Source of the DNA: Streptomyces viridochromogenes
GTDB taxonomy: Bacteria > Actinomycetota > Actinomycetes > Streptomycetales > Streptomycetaceae
Assembly (NCBI RefSeq): GCF_001270495.1
Contig: NZ_LGUR01000231.1
Span: 1 to 56,868, forward strand
DNA: 56,868 bases
Reading direction: 5' to 3'
Each line of letters begins with the position of its first letter. The stretch's first letter is position 1. The translations under genes were made by a program, and so were the position numbers. Shown here piece by piece: positions 36,195 to 44,672 of the stretch. The notes below the pieces were generated by a model that did not search any database, was not told the DNA's origin, and saw only the letters and a program-made list of their open reading frames with translations.

Positions 36195-36833
36195 ATGTCG
36201 GAGAAGACACCCGTCGACTTCTGGTTCGACCCGCTGTGCCCCTGGGCCTGGATGACCTCGCGTTGGGTGCAAGAGGTGGAGAAGCTCCGCGACATCGAGG
36301 TCCGCTGGCACCTGATGAGCCTCGCCGTCCTCAACGAGGACAAGCTGGACGACCTTCCCGAGGAGTACCGCGAGCTGCTGGAGACCAAGGCGTGGGGCCC
36401 GGTCCGGGTCGTCATAGCGGCACAGGAGGAGCACGGCGCCGACGTCCTCGGCGACCTCTACACCGCGCTCGGCACCCGCATCCACAACAAGGAAGAGGGC
36501 CCCGGCAAGGAGACCGTCGCCGCCGCCCTGAAGGACGTCGGTCTGCCGGAGTCCCTCATGGAGCACTGGGACGGCACCCCGTACGAGCCGCAGCTGCGCG
36601 CCTCCCACAAGGAGGGCATCGACAAGGTCGGCCAGGAGGTCGGCACCCCGGTCATCGCCGTCCCCGGCGCCGACGGCGAGCAGATCGCCTTCTTCGGCCC
36701 CGTCGTCACCCCGGCCCCCAAGGGCGAGGACGCCGCGAAGCTCTGGGACGGCAGCCTCGCCGTGGCCTCCGTGCCGGGCTTCTACGAGATCAAGCGCACC
36801 CGCACCAAGGGGCCGGACTTCAGCAACCTGTAG
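36195..36833 (+). CDS. DsbA-fold mycothiol-dependent reductase-like protein (Rv2466c type)
   Basis: 212 aa. The protein matches Mycobacterium tuberculosis Rv2466c (mycoredoxin-2/mycothiol nitroreductase) in FWFDPLCPW, WHLMSLAVLNED, WGPVRVVIAA, GTRIHN and VGTPVIAVPG. The active site is Cys15-Pro-Trp-Ala18: the second cysteine of the Rv2466c CPWC motif is Ala here, so catalysis must be monothiol, probably resolved by mycothiol. The helical insertion domain is present. The ATG at 36195 has GAGGAGAGAC directly upstream; the in-frame ATG at 36183 is less likely. Ends 10 bp from the converging zinc-ribbon gene. Confidence 0.88.
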   Translation: MSEKTPVDFWFDPLCPWAWMTSRWVQEVEKLRDIEVRWHLMSLAVLNEDKLDDLPEEYRELLETKAWGPVRVVIAAQEEHGADVLGDLYTALGTRIHNKEEGPGKETVAAALKDVGLPESLMEHWDGTPYEPQLRASHKEGIDKVGQEVGTPVIAVPGADGEQIAFFGPVVTPAPKGEDAAKLWDGSLAVASVPGFYEIKRTRTKGPDFSNL

Positions 36834-36843
36834 GGCCTCGGGG

Positions 36844-37068
36844 TCACCCCGGTTCGGTGACGGCGGCCTGGATCCTCAGTTCCTCCGGGAGCAGGCCGCC
36901 GTCGCTCCGCTTGTGCCAGGGCTGGTACCACCGGCAGCCCTCGGCGGTGCAGCGCCACAGGTCTCCACGGTCCGCCTTGATCGCTCCCCGTTCCTCGGAG
37001 GTGAGCGGCCTGAACACCTGTGTGCGGCTGCCACCACACGTCCGACAGTGCTTGTCCCGGAAAAACAT
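36844..37068 (-). CDS. Small zinc-ribbon protein coupled to the phosphodiesterase gene
   Basis: 74 aa. Two metal-binding pairs: HCRTCGG near residues 7-13 and CTAEGCRWYQPWH near 40-52, giving a zinc-ribbon-like arrangement. No signal peptide, so cytosolic. Its ATG overlaps the preceding stop by one base (TGATG), with AGGAGGGG just upstream, so it is co-translated with the secreted glycerophosphodiester phosphodiesterase. Function unknown; a nucleic acid- or protein-binding regulator is possible. Confidence 0.72.
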   Translation of the reverse strand: MFFRDKHCRTCGGSRTQVFRPLTSEERGAIKADRGDLWRCTAEGCRWYQPWHKRSDGGLLPEELRIQAAVTEPG

Positions 37069-38135
37069 CAGCCCCTCCTAGCCATCACCGCCAGATCGGG
37101 GAAGTCGGTCACCACGGCGTCGACCCCCATCCCGTAGTACAGCGCGTACTCCGCGAACGCGTCCCCGAAATCGTTCGCTCCGCTACCGCGCCGGAACTGC
37201 GCCGGCAGGAACTGGTTCTCCGCCCGGAAGGTGTACGGCCCCACCCGCAGCCCCGCCGCGTGCGCGTCCGCGAGGACCGGCGTGCCGACCAGCGACGACT
37301 TGTCCGGCCCGATCCACTCCGCGTACCCGGCGATCCCCGCCAGCCCCGCCGGGGTCATCATGTCCTTGTACGTCGTCGGATCACCGGACGAGACCAGGTC
37401 GTACGGCCCGCCCGTGGTCCCCAGCGCCTGCCACAGCGGCACCCCCAGCCGCTCGGCCGCGATCCGCTTCAGGCTCGTCGGCTCGAAGGACTGCACGACA
37501 CACTCGCGCCGGCCCAGGCGGTTGCGGCGGATCACCTCCGCCAGCTTCGGCTCCAGGGGCAGGCCCAGCCCGCGGAAGTACGTCGGGTGCTTGGTCTCCG
37601 GGAAGACGGCGACCGTCCTGCCGTACGTCTTCGAGAGCTTCCGAGCGAGGTCCACCACCTCCTGGAAGGTGAGGACCCGGTCCCGGCCGTCGAAGACCGT
37701 GTTGCGGTTGCGTACCAGCGGCAGCCGCTCCACCGCCCGCAGCGTCTTCAGCTCCGCCAGCGTGAAGTCCTCGGTGAACCAGCCGGTCACCGCCCGCCCG
37801 TCCACGGTCCTGGTGGTACGGCGGTCCGCGAACTCCGGATGCGACGCCACGTCCGTCGTCTGCGAGATCTCGTTCTCGTGCCGGACGACCAGGACGTGGT
37901 CCTTCGTCGGGACGAGGTCCGGTTCGATCCAGTCGGCGCCGGTCTGCACGGCGTACGTGTAGGAGGCCGCCGTGTGCTCGGGGCGCCAGCCGGCGGCACC
38001 GCGGTGGCCGATGACGAGCGGTCGTCCCGGGGGGTGGGAGGCGGCGGCCGCGGTGGTGGGTGCGGTGGCGGCCACGGTGGTGCCCACGGCGGCCGCGAGC
38101 AGCAGGGACCTACGTCTCGGGTGGTGCTGGTGCAT
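37068..38135 (-). CDS. glpQ: Secreted glycerophosphodiester phosphodiesterase
   Basis: 355 aa. A twin-arginine-type signal (PRRRSLLLAAAVGTTVAATA) is cleaved near residue 32. The catalytic start is VIGHRGAAGWRPEHT, with metal ligands in WIEPDLVPTKDHVLVVRHEN. It cleaves glycerophosphodiesters from phospholipid headgroups to glycerol-3-phosphate and an alcohol outside the membrane. Start ATG 38135 with GAGGAAGGGGAG upstream. It follows the FGGY kinase gene on the same strand by about 60 bp and may form the tail of that operon, which would fit a polyol or glycerol-derived substrate. The symbol is by function only. Confidence 0.88.
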   Translation of the reverse strand: MHQHHPRRRSLLLAAAVGTTVAATAPTTAAAASHPPGRPLVIGHRGAAGWRPEHTAASYTYAVQTGADWIEPDLVPTKDHVLVVRHENEISQTTDVASHPEFADRRTTRTVDGRAVTGWFTEDFTLAELKTLRAVERLPLVRNRNTVFDGRDRVLTFQEVVDLARKLSKTYGRTVAVFPETKHPTYFRGLGLPLEPKLAEVIRRNRLGRRECVVQSFEPTSLKRIAAERLGVPLWQALGTTGGPYDLVSSGDPTTYKDMMTPAGLAGIAGYAEWIGPDKSSLVGTPVLADAHAAGLRVGPYTFRAENQFLPAQFRRGSGANDFGDAFAEYALYYGMGVDAVVTDFPDLAVMARRG

Positions 38136-38159
38136 GCAACTCCCCTTCCTCGTAAGGCT

Positions 38160-38191
38160 CTTGAGTGCACCTGGTAGCGCTTGAGTGCGCC
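38160..38191. repeat. Direct repeat between glpQ and the kinase gene
   Basis: CTTGAGTGCACC (38160-38171) and CTTGAGTGCGCC (38180-38191), a 20-bp period, in the 59-bp gap before the phosphodiesterase start. May be a regulator site for that gene. Confidence 0.45.
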
Positions 38192-38194
38192 TCC

Positions 38195-39622
38195 TCAGTT
38201 CCGTGCCCGGCCGCGCGCCTCGGAAAGGCGGGCCAGGTGTTCCTCATAGCCCTGTGCGTAGTACGCCGCCCGCCCCGAGTCCGGCTCGACGACCGCCGTC
38301 GGTCGCGTCCACGCTTCCGCGTCCAGCGCCACCCCGTACCGCTCGGCCGCCGCCAGCACCGCGCCCCGCGCGCCCACCTCGCCCTCGACCACCCTGAGCG
38401 GCCGCCCGAGGACATCGGCGAGCAACCGCATCCAGGCCGGGCTGCGCGTACCGCCGCCGCACACCGCCAGCGTCCCGGTGAGCCCCGCCGCCTGAAGGCA
38501 GTGCCGGGCCGCGTAGCCGATGCCCTCGCAGGTCGCCCGGACCAGATCGGCGCGGGTCGACTCCAGGGAGACGCCGGTCAGTTCGGCCCGCAGACGGGGT
38601 TCGACGAAGGGGGCGCGTTCGCCGGAGGGGGCGAAGTAGGGGAGGACGCGCACGCCGTTCGCCCCGGGCGGCGTCTCCGCCAGCAGCCCGTCGACCTCCT
38701 CGTGCCGGACGCCCGTCGTCGACAGCACCCAGTCCAGCGCCGCCGTGCCGACCATCGCGGGCATCGCGCGCAGCCAGTGCCCGGGCCGGTCCGTGTTGAT
38801 GTACAGGCCGGCCGGCTCGCCCGTCAGATCGAGGTCGGTGGTCGCGACCAGGCTGGCCAGGCAGGTGCCGACGATGAGGAGCCCGTCGCCGGGTGAGGTC
38901 ACCCCCGCGCCGCGTGCGCAGGCCGGCAGGTCGTACGGTCCGTTCGCGATCCGCGTCCCGGGGGGAAGCCCCTCGCCGCGTGTCCGGGCGGTCGCGATCG
39001 GGTCGCTGACGGGGGCGAGGAGCCCGCGGCGGTGGGTCAGGCCGAGGAGTTCGACGACACGGTTGTCGTACGTCCGGGTACGGGGGTCGAGGAACGGCAT
39101 GGACGCGTCCGACACGTCCGTCGTCGCCCCGCGTCCTCCCGTCAGCCGTTGGAACACCATGTCCTTGCAGTACACGGCGGCACTGGCGGCATCCAGCGCC
39201 TTCGGGTCATGGCCGTCCAGCCACGCCAGCAGCGGTCCCGGACACCCCGGGAACATCGCGCTCCCCGTCCGCCGGAACACCGTCTCGAACGTGCCGTCCG
39301 CCAGCCAGCGGTCGACGAGTTCGTGTGCCCGGCCGTCCATCCAGGAGGCCGCCGCTCGTACCGGGCGGCCCTCGGCGTCCACCAGCCATACGCCGTCGCC
39401 CTGACCGGTGAGCCCAGCCAGCTCGACCGGGTCGGGGGCGCGGTGGGTGACCTCGCCGAGGACGGCCACCACCGCCTCGTAGATTTCCTCCATGTCCTGC
39501 TCGACGACCCCGCCGTGCAGGGCGAGTCCCACCGGGCGGGACGCCACGGCCAGTTCGCGGCCCTCGGCGTCGAACGCGGCCGCCTTCACCGTGGACGTGC
39601 CCACATCGATGCCTACGTACAT
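38195..39622 (-). CDS. FGGY-family carbohydrate kinase
   Basis: 475 aa. Begins MYVGIDVGTSTVKAAAFDAE, the actin-like ATPase phosphate-1 motif. FGGY_N is followed by TGQGDGVWLVDAEGRPVRAA, and FGGY_C has the adenosine motif AVCGGGTRSPAWMRLLADVL. It phosphorylates a sugar, polyol or sugar acid; which one is unclear. It lies downstream of the transporter and dehydrogenase genes on the same strand, after a 195-bp gap with hairpins. A second, diverged FGGY kinase is at 47149-48636. Confidence 0.9.
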   Translation of the reverse strand: MYVGIDVGTSTVKAAAFDAEGRELAVASRPVGLALHGGVVEQDMEEIYEAVVAVLGEVTHRAPDPVELAGLTGQGDGVWLVDAEGRPVRAAASWMDGRAHELVDRWLADGTFETVFRRTGSAMFPGCPGPLLAWLDGHDPKALDAASAAVYCKDMVFQRLTGGRGATTDVSDASMPFLDPRTRTYDNRVVELLGLTHRRGLLAPVSDPIATARTRGEGLPPGTRIANGPYDLPACARGAGVTSPGDGLLIVGTCLASLVATTDLDLTGEPAGLYINTDRPGHWLRAMPAMVGTAALDWVLSTTGVRHEEVDGLLAETPPGANGVRVLPYFAPSGERAPFVEPRLRAELTGVSLESTRADLVRATCEGIGYAARHCLQAAGLTGTLAVCGGGTRSPAWMRLLADVLGRPLRVVEGEVGARGAVLAAAERYGVALDAEAWTRPTAVVEPDSGRAAYYAQGYEEHLARLSEARGRARN

Positions 39623-39691
39623 TCCCACCCACCTCTTTGACTCGGCCGGCTGTGCTGTGCCTTTTGCGGTTGGCGTGCTCGGGCCTCCGCG

Positions 39692-39763
39692 CTCCCCCAG
39701 AGGGGGGACCCCCAGCCCTCTCGACACCGGCGCGCCCCTCCGGCTCCCTCGCGGCCGGTGTCG
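39692..39763. terminator. Two hairpins between the dehydrogenase and kinase genes
   Basis: A 10-bp stem (CGACACCGGC, 39722-39731; complement 39754-39763) and, 14 bp further in the reading direction, a CCCCCAGAGGGGG hairpin (39692-39708). The second resembles a phrase I have seen scattered in Streptomyces intergenic DNA (CTCCCCCAGAGGGGGGACCC). They probably reduce read-through from the dehydrogenase into the kinase gene. Confidence 0.5.
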
Positions 39764-39817
39764 TCGGCCCGGTTCAGGTTGGTGGGCCCTCACCGGCACC
39801 TCACCTGGCCCTCGCCC

Positions 39818-40846
39818 TCAGGTCAGACAGTGCGCAAGCTGTTCCCCCCGTGCCCAGCGGCCCACCTCCGCGGCGGCGATGCGGGCCGCCTTCTCCGCCA
39901 CCGCGCGGGACGCCCCGCCCAGGTGCGGGGTGAGGACCACGCGGTCGGCGAGGGCGTGCAGGCGGGAGGCCGACGGGAGCGGCTCCCGTACGTAGGTGTC
40001 GAGCGCCGCTGCCGACAGGCGTCCGCTCGCCAGCGCGTCGCACAGCGCCTCCTCGTCCAGCAAGGGCCCCCGCGCCGCGTTCACCACCACCGCGCCCTCC
40101 GGCAGCAGGGCAAGTTCCCGGGCGCCGATGAGGCCGCGGGTCTCGGTGGTGAGGCGGGCGTGCAGGGTGATCACCCGGGAGGTGCGGAGGAGTTCGTCGA
40201 GGGACGTCACCCGCAGGCCGTGGATCTCGCCGTGGACGTACGGGTCGAAGACCATGACCCGTGCCCCGAACGCGCACAGCACGCGCGCGACCCTGCTGCC
40301 CACGGCCCCGTAGCCGACCAGTCCGACGGGCAGGTCCTCCAGCTCCAGGCCGCTGTGCTCGTAGGTGTAGTAGGTCGCGCCCTCCCAACTGGCCTGGCGG
40401 GCGAGGAGGTCGTGGGCCTGGGGGATGCGGCGCAGGGCCGCCAGCATCAGGCCGACGGTGAACTCGGCGGTGGCGGCGGCGTTGCGGCCGGGGGCGTAGC
40501 ACACCCGGACGTCGTGCCGTTTGGCCGCGTCGAGGTTGACGTTCACCGGGCCGCCCCGGCAGACGACCACCAGCCGCAGGTCCGGGCAGGCGTCGAGGAC
40601 GCGTTCCGTCACCGGGCCCATCTGGGTGACCAGCACCCGGGCTCCGGCGAGGGCCTCGATCAGCTGGTCCTCGGCGTCGCTCGCCTCCGTCACCTCGGCC
40701 ACCGGGCCGAAGGGGTCCAGTGGCCAGCCGAGGGTCAACTCGCGTACATCACAGGTGAGTTCGTGACCGATTGCCTGGCTGATGAGCGACGGCAGGATGA
40801 AGTGGTCGCCCGCGGCCACCACGCGCACGCTGTTCCCGTTGGTCAT
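39818..40846 (-). CDS. NAD-dependent D-2-hydroxyacid dehydrogenase
   Basis: 342 aa. The Rossmann motif VGLVGYGAVGSRVARVLCAF and conserved Arg (NAARGPLLDEEAL), Glu (region of ALDTYVREPLPS) and His (LTPHLGGAS) match the family. Substrate probably a 2-hydroxy or sugar acid derived from the transported compound. ATG 40846 overlaps the ATPase stop (ATGA). It is part of one long overlapping minus-strand operon. Confidence 0.9.
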   Translation of the reverse strand: MTNGNSVRVVAAGDHFILPSLISQAIGHELTCDVRELTLGWPLDPFGPVAEVTEASDAEDQLIEALAGARVLVTQMGPVTERVLDACPDLRLVVVCRGGPVNVNLDAAKRHDVRVCYAPGRNAAATAEFTVGLMLAALRRIPQAHDLLARQASWEGATYYTYEHSGLELEDLPVGLVGYGAVGSRVARVLCAFGARVMVFDPYVHGEIHGLRVTSLDELLRTSRVITLHARLTTETRGLIGARELALLPEGAVVVNAARGPLLDEEALCDALASGRLSAAALDTYVREPLPSASRLHALADRVVLTPHLGGASRAVAEKAARIAAAEVGRWARGEQLAHCLT

Positions 40847-41922
40847 CGTAGGGAGTCTCCTGTCTCGGCGTCGAAGACATGGGTGAGGTGAGGGTCGGCG
40901 GTGACGTGGACGCGGTCGTCGTGGGCGAGGCGGACCTCGGGGTCGGTGAGGACGACGAGGGGCTTCTCGACGCCGTCCAGGGTGAGGGTCGCGATGCCCG
41001 ACTCCAGGAGGGGCTCGTGGGCGACCACGCGGGCGGGCAGGCCGTCCTCGCCGGTGAGGGTGAGGTCCTCGGGGCGGATTCCGACCACCACGTCCCGGCC
41101 CTCCGGTACGGGGAGCGGGAGTGCGACGCGCGCCGCGGGGGAGAGGCGGGCGTGGGCGTCGGCCTCCGTGGTGCCGGGGAGGAGGTTGATCGCGGGCTCG
41201 CCCACGAAGTCGGCCACGAAGACGTTGGCGGGGCTGTCGTAGATCTCGTACGGGGTGCCGAGCTGCTGGATGACGCCGTCCTTCATCACCGCGATCCGGT
41301 CGGCGAGGGACAGGGCCTCCTCCTGGTCGTGGGTGACCAGGATGGTGGTGTGGCCCAAGTCGCGTTGGATGCGCTTGAGTTCGCGGCGGGTGGTGTCGCG
41401 CTGGGCCGCGTCCAGGTGGGAGAGGGGCTCGTCGAGGAGCAGCACGTCCGGTTCGCGGATCAGGGCCCGGGCCAGGGAGACCCGCTGCTTCTGGCCGCTG
41501 GAGAGGCCGGCGGGGCGGGCGTCCAGGAGGGTGGTCAGGTCTACGCGCGCGGCGATCTCCCTGACCTTGCGGTCGACGTCGCCCCGGTCGGCCCGGCTGC
41601 GGGCCTTCAGCCCGAAGGCCAGGTTCTCCGCCACGGTGAGCGGTGGATAGAGGGCGTAGTTCTCGAAGGCGACGCCGATGTTGCGTTGTTGCGCCGGGCG
41701 GGCGGTCACCGACGAACCGCCGACCAGGATGTCCCCGCCGGTCACCTTCTCCAGGCCGGCGATCATCCGCAGGGTGGTCGACTTGCCGCAGCCCGACGGG
41801 CCGAGGAGGCCGAGCAGTTCCCCGGAGCGCAGGATCAGGTCGATGCCGCGTACGGCGTCCACCGCCGGGCGGCCCCGCGCCGAAAAGGTCTTGCGCAGTT
41901 CACGTAGCTCCAGCTCGGTCAT
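40843..41922 (-). CDS. ABC transporter ATPase, MalK/UgpC type (first of two)
   Basis: 359 aa. Walker A GPSGCGKST, signature LSSGQKQRVSLARAL, Walker B VLLLDEPLSHLD, switch TILVTHDQEEALSLAD, then a C-terminal TOBE-type regulatory domain (VVVGIRPEDLTLTGE). The Q-loop reads AFENYALYPPLT, with Glu where Gln is normal. Start ATG 41922 lies within the 3' end of the DeoR gene (23-bp overlap). It probably forms a heterodimer with the ATPase at 42751-43845 under the two permeases. Confidence 0.92.
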   Translation of the reverse strand: MTELELRELRKTFSARGRPAVDAVRGIDLILRSGELLGLLGPSGCGKSTTLRMIAGLEKVTGGDILVGGSSVTARPAQQRNIGVAFENYALYPPLTVAENLAFGLKARSRADRGDVDRKVREIAARVDLTTLLDARPAGLSSGQKQRVSLARALIREPDVLLLDEPLSHLDAAQRDTTRRELKRIQRDLGHTTILVTHDQEEALSLADRIAVMKDGVIQQLGTPYEIYDSPANVFVADFVGEPAINLLPGTTEADAHARLSPAARVALPLPVPEGRDVVVGIRPEDLTLTGEDGLPARVVAHEPLLESGIATLTLDGVEKPLVVLTDPEVRLAHDDRVHVTADPHLTHVFDAETGDSLR

Positions 41923-42754
41923 CGCTGCCCTTCGTCACGTTCGCCGGCTCAGGACCTGTCCTGGCGCAGACTTCGTAGGTGACCTTGTGCTCGTCCAGGT
42001 CCCGCAGCGCCTCCGCCGACGCCCCGTCGTCGACGAGGAGCAGGTCGAAGCGGGAGAGCGGGACCACCCGGTGCAGGGCGACCCTGGCGAGCTTGGTGTG
42101 GTCGATCAGCAGGACGTTGCGGGCGGCCGCGTCGAGCATGGCCCGCTTCACCGACACGATGTGCTGCTCCTGGTGGTAGGCGTAGCCCCCGCGCACGGCC
42201 GACGTCGACGCGAAGCAGACGTCGACGCGCAGCTGCTCGATCGCCTCGACGCAGGACACGCCGAGGAAGGAGGAGTGCAGCGGGTCGTAGTCGCCGCCGA
42301 GGGCCATGAGGTGGATGCCGCGCTGGTCGGAGAGGAGGTTGATCGCCTCCAGGAAGTTGGTGACGATCGTGAGCGGGGTTATCTCGCCCAGGCGCAGCCT
42401 GCGGGCTATCTCCAGGGTGGAGGTGGAGTCGTCCAGCATGATCGCCATGCCGGGCTCGACCAGCTTCAGGGCGCGGTCGGCGACGGCGGCCTTCTCCGCG
42501 CGCATGGTCTTCAGGCGGTACTGCACGTTCGACTCGAAGACACCGGACGGCTGGGCCGTCACCCCGCCCCTGAACTTCCTTACGATGCCCTGCCGTTCGA
42601 GCTCGTCGAGGTCCCGGTGGATCGTCATCAGGCTGACGCCGAAGCGCTCGGCCAGCTCGGCCGCCGTCGCCGTTCCGTCGGCGAGGACCCGCTCGGCCAT
42701 GGCGGACTGGCGGGCGGCGGGGCCCTGCTGTGCGTTGTTCAATCCCCGGTTCAT
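41900..42754 (-). CDS. DeoR-family transcriptional repressor
   Basis: 284 aa. N-terminal HTH (ATAAELAERFGVSLMTIHRD, LERQGIVRKFRGG) and a DeoR sensor domain with the sugar-phosphate-isomerase-like fold (LVEPGMAIMLDDSTSTLEIA; IVTNFLEAIN). Such repressors bind a phosphorylated sugar made by the pathway's kinase. It sits between the two ATPase genes, with ATGA overlap on one side and a 23-bp overlap on the other. Likely controls the operon and the divergent kinase; operator candidate at 47012-47044. Confidence 0.92.
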   Translation of the reverse strand: MNRGLNNAQQGPAARQSAMAERVLADGTATAAELAERFGVSLMTIHRDLDELERQGIVRKFRGGVTAQPSGVFESNVQYRLKTMRAEKAAVADRALKLVEPGMAIMLDDSTSTLEIARRLRLGEITPLTIVTNFLEAINLLSDQRGIHLMALGGDYDPLHSSFLGVSCVEAIEQLRVDVCFASTSAVRGGYAYHQEQHIVSVKRAMLDAAARNVLLIDHTKLARVALHRVVPLSRFDLLLVDDGASAEALRDLDEHKVTYEVCARTGPEPANVTKGSDDRAGAT

Positions 42755-43845
42755 GGTCCGATCCTTCGTCCTGGACGCTCCGGCCGGTCGGCCTCGAACA
42801 GCATCAGGTTCTCAGGCCGCACCGACAGCCGTACCGGATCGTCGGGCCGAAGACCGGCCGCCGCCCCGCGCGGGGCGACCAGCGACACGTGCTGCTCACC
42901 CAGCCGGACGGTGACCTCCACGGACCGGCCGAGCACCTCGGTGACGTAGACGGTGCCGGTCAGCTCGTGACCGGGGCCCTCGCCGAGGGTGAGGTCGCGG
43001 GGGCGGACGCCGATCAGTGTCTGCGCGCCGGGGGCCGCCGGGGCCGGTAGCGGCAGTTCGACCCCGCCGTCCGCGGAACGGAAGCCGCCGGCGGGTGTGA
43101 CCGCCCCGGGGAGGAGGTTGATCCGGGGGCGCCCGAAGGCACGGGCGACCTCCGTGTCGTAGGGCCGGTACCAGATCTCCTCCCGGGTCCCCGTCTGCAC
43201 GATCCGCCCGTCCCGGATGACCCCGATCCGGTCGCCGAGCGCCAGGGCCTCCACGGAGTCGTGGGTGACGTAGAGGGTCGTGGTGCGCCGTACCGCCCCG
43301 ATCGCCTTCAGTTCCGCCCGCATCTGCTGGCGCAGCTTGGCGTCCAGGTGGGACAGGGGCTCGTCGAGGAGGAAGGCTCGGGCGGGGCGGACCAGGACGC
43401 GGCCGAGGGCGACGCGCTGGCGTTGGCCGTTGGAGAGGTGGCCCACGGGGCGGTCCAACAGGGCGGAGATGCCGAGGAGTTCGGCGATCTCACCGATCCG
43501 CTCCCGGGCCTGGGCGGCGGGCAGGCGGTGGCGTGGGGAGCGGAGCGGGGAGGCGAGGTTGTCGTAGGCCGACTTGTGCGGGTAGAGGGCGTAGCTCTCG
43601 AAGCACATCGCCACGCCACGGTCGTAGGGCTCGACGCCGCGCATGTCCCTGCCGTCGAGTTCGACCGTGCCGGCGTCGGGCTGTTCGAGGCCGGCGACCG
43701 TCTTGAGGGTGGTCGTCTTGCCCGCGCCGGACGGGCCGAGCAGGCAGAAGAACTCGCCCTCCGCCACCTCCAGTTCCAGGCCGTCGAGGGCCGTCGTCTT
43801 CCCGTACGTCTTGCGGATCCCCCGCAGTGCGACGGCCGTGCTCAC
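42751..43845 (-). CDS. ABC transporter ATPase, MalK type (second of two)
   Basis: 364 aa from a GTG at 43845 (VSTAVALRGIRKTYGKTTAL) overlapping the permease stop by four bases. Walker A GPSGAGKTTT, signature LSNGQRQRVALGRVL, Walker B AFLLDEPLSHLDAKLRQQ, C-terminal regulatory domain TLIGVRPRDLTLGEG. Its Q-loop CFESYALYPHKS also has Glu in place of Gln. Quite diverged from the ATPase at 40843, so the pair is not a recent duplication; the transporter seems to use two different ATPases, as glycerol-type GlpST systems do. Confidence 0.92.
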   Translation of the reverse strand: MSTAVALRGIRKTYGKTTALDGLELEVAEGEFFCLLGPSGAGKTTTLKTVAGLEQPDAGTVELDGRDMRGVEPYDRGVAMCFESYALYPHKSAYDNLASPLRSPRHRLPAAQARERIGEIAELLGISALLDRPVGHLSNGQRQRVALGRVLVRPARAFLLDEPLSHLDAKLRQQMRAELKAIGAVRRTTTLYVTHDSVEALALGDRIGVIRDGRIVQTGTREEIWYRPYDTEVARAFGRPRINLLPGAVTPAGGFRSADGGVELPLPAPAAPGAQTLIGVRPRDLTLGEGPGHELTGTVYVTEVLGRSVEVTVRLGEQHVSLVAPRGAAAGLRPDDPVRLSVRPENLMLFEADRPERPGRRIGP

Positions 43846-44672
43846 GACTTCACCGCCCCGAACGACAGGCCCCGCACCAGATACCGCTGGATGGTCAGCG
43901 CGAGCAGCAGGGGCGGAACGACGGAGACCAGCGCGGCGGCGGCCGTCAGGTTGTACTTGGGGCGGTCCCCGCCGAGGAAGGACAGGGCGCCCACGGTCAC
44001 GGTCTGGGCCTCGTTGGAGGTGAGGATGAGGGGGAAGACGAAGTTGTTCCAGGCGAAGATGAAGGCCAGGAGGGACACCGCCGCCACTCCCGGCTTCACC
44101 AGCGGAAGGGCCACCCTCAGGAACGCCTGTTTGCGGGTGTAGCCGTCCAGCAGCGCCGCCTGCTCCAGTTCGGGGGTGAGGTCGGCGAAGTACGACCGCA
44201 TGATCCACACGATCAGCGGGAGGGTGACCAGCTGGAGCACCCAGACCATGCCGACGTACGTGTCGAAGAGTCCGAGCTTCTGGTACAGCACGAACAGCGG
44301 GATGATCACGGTGAGTTCGGGCGCGAACCGGAACGACAGCAGCGTGAACATCAGGTTCTCGGAGCCCTTGAACCGCCAGCGCGCCGAGGCGTACGCGGCC
44401 GGGAGCCCCACGAGGAGCGACAGGACCACCGCTCCCACCGACACCACCAGGCTGTTGACGAAGAACCGCACGAACGGGATGCCCTCGCTGTCGCCGAGGA
44501 CCGTGCGGTAGCCGTCGAGGGTGGGGGAGAAGGAGAAGTAGGTGGAGAAGAGCTGGTTCGTGGGCTTCAGGGAGAGGATCACCATCCAGGCGATCGGGAA
44601 GAGCGCGAAGAGGAAGTAGAGGATGAGGGCGGCGTCGGCCAGCCATCCCAACAGGCGTTTCCTTACCGTCAT
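43842..44672 (-). CDS. Carbohydrate ABC permease, MalG type
   Basis: 276 aa, six membrane helices, with the EAA loop EQAALLDGYTRKQAFLRVAL that docks an ATPase. N-terminus MTVRKRLLGWLADAALILYF. ATG 44672 overlaps the upstream permease stop (ATGA). Inner membrane subunit of the binding-protein-dependent importer. Confidence 0.92.
   Translation of the reverse strand: MTVRKRLLGWLADAALILYFLFALFPIAWMVILSLKPTNQLFSTYFSFSPTLDGYRTVLGDSEGIPFVRFFVNSLVVSVGAVVLSLLVGLPAAYASARWRFKGSENLMFTLLSFRFAPELTVIIPLFVLYQKLGLFDTYVGMVWVLQLVTLPLIVWIMRSYFADLTPELEQAALLDGYTRKQAFLRVALPLVKPGVAAVSLLAFIFAWNNFVFPLILTSNEAQTVTVGALSFLGGDRPKYNLTAAAALVSVVPPLLLALTIQRYLVRGLSFGAVKS

Noticed and set aside
39692..39708. CCCCCAGAGGGGG motif as a transposable element end
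   Set aside because: Single copy here with no transposase or target duplication; treated as an intergenic hairpin.
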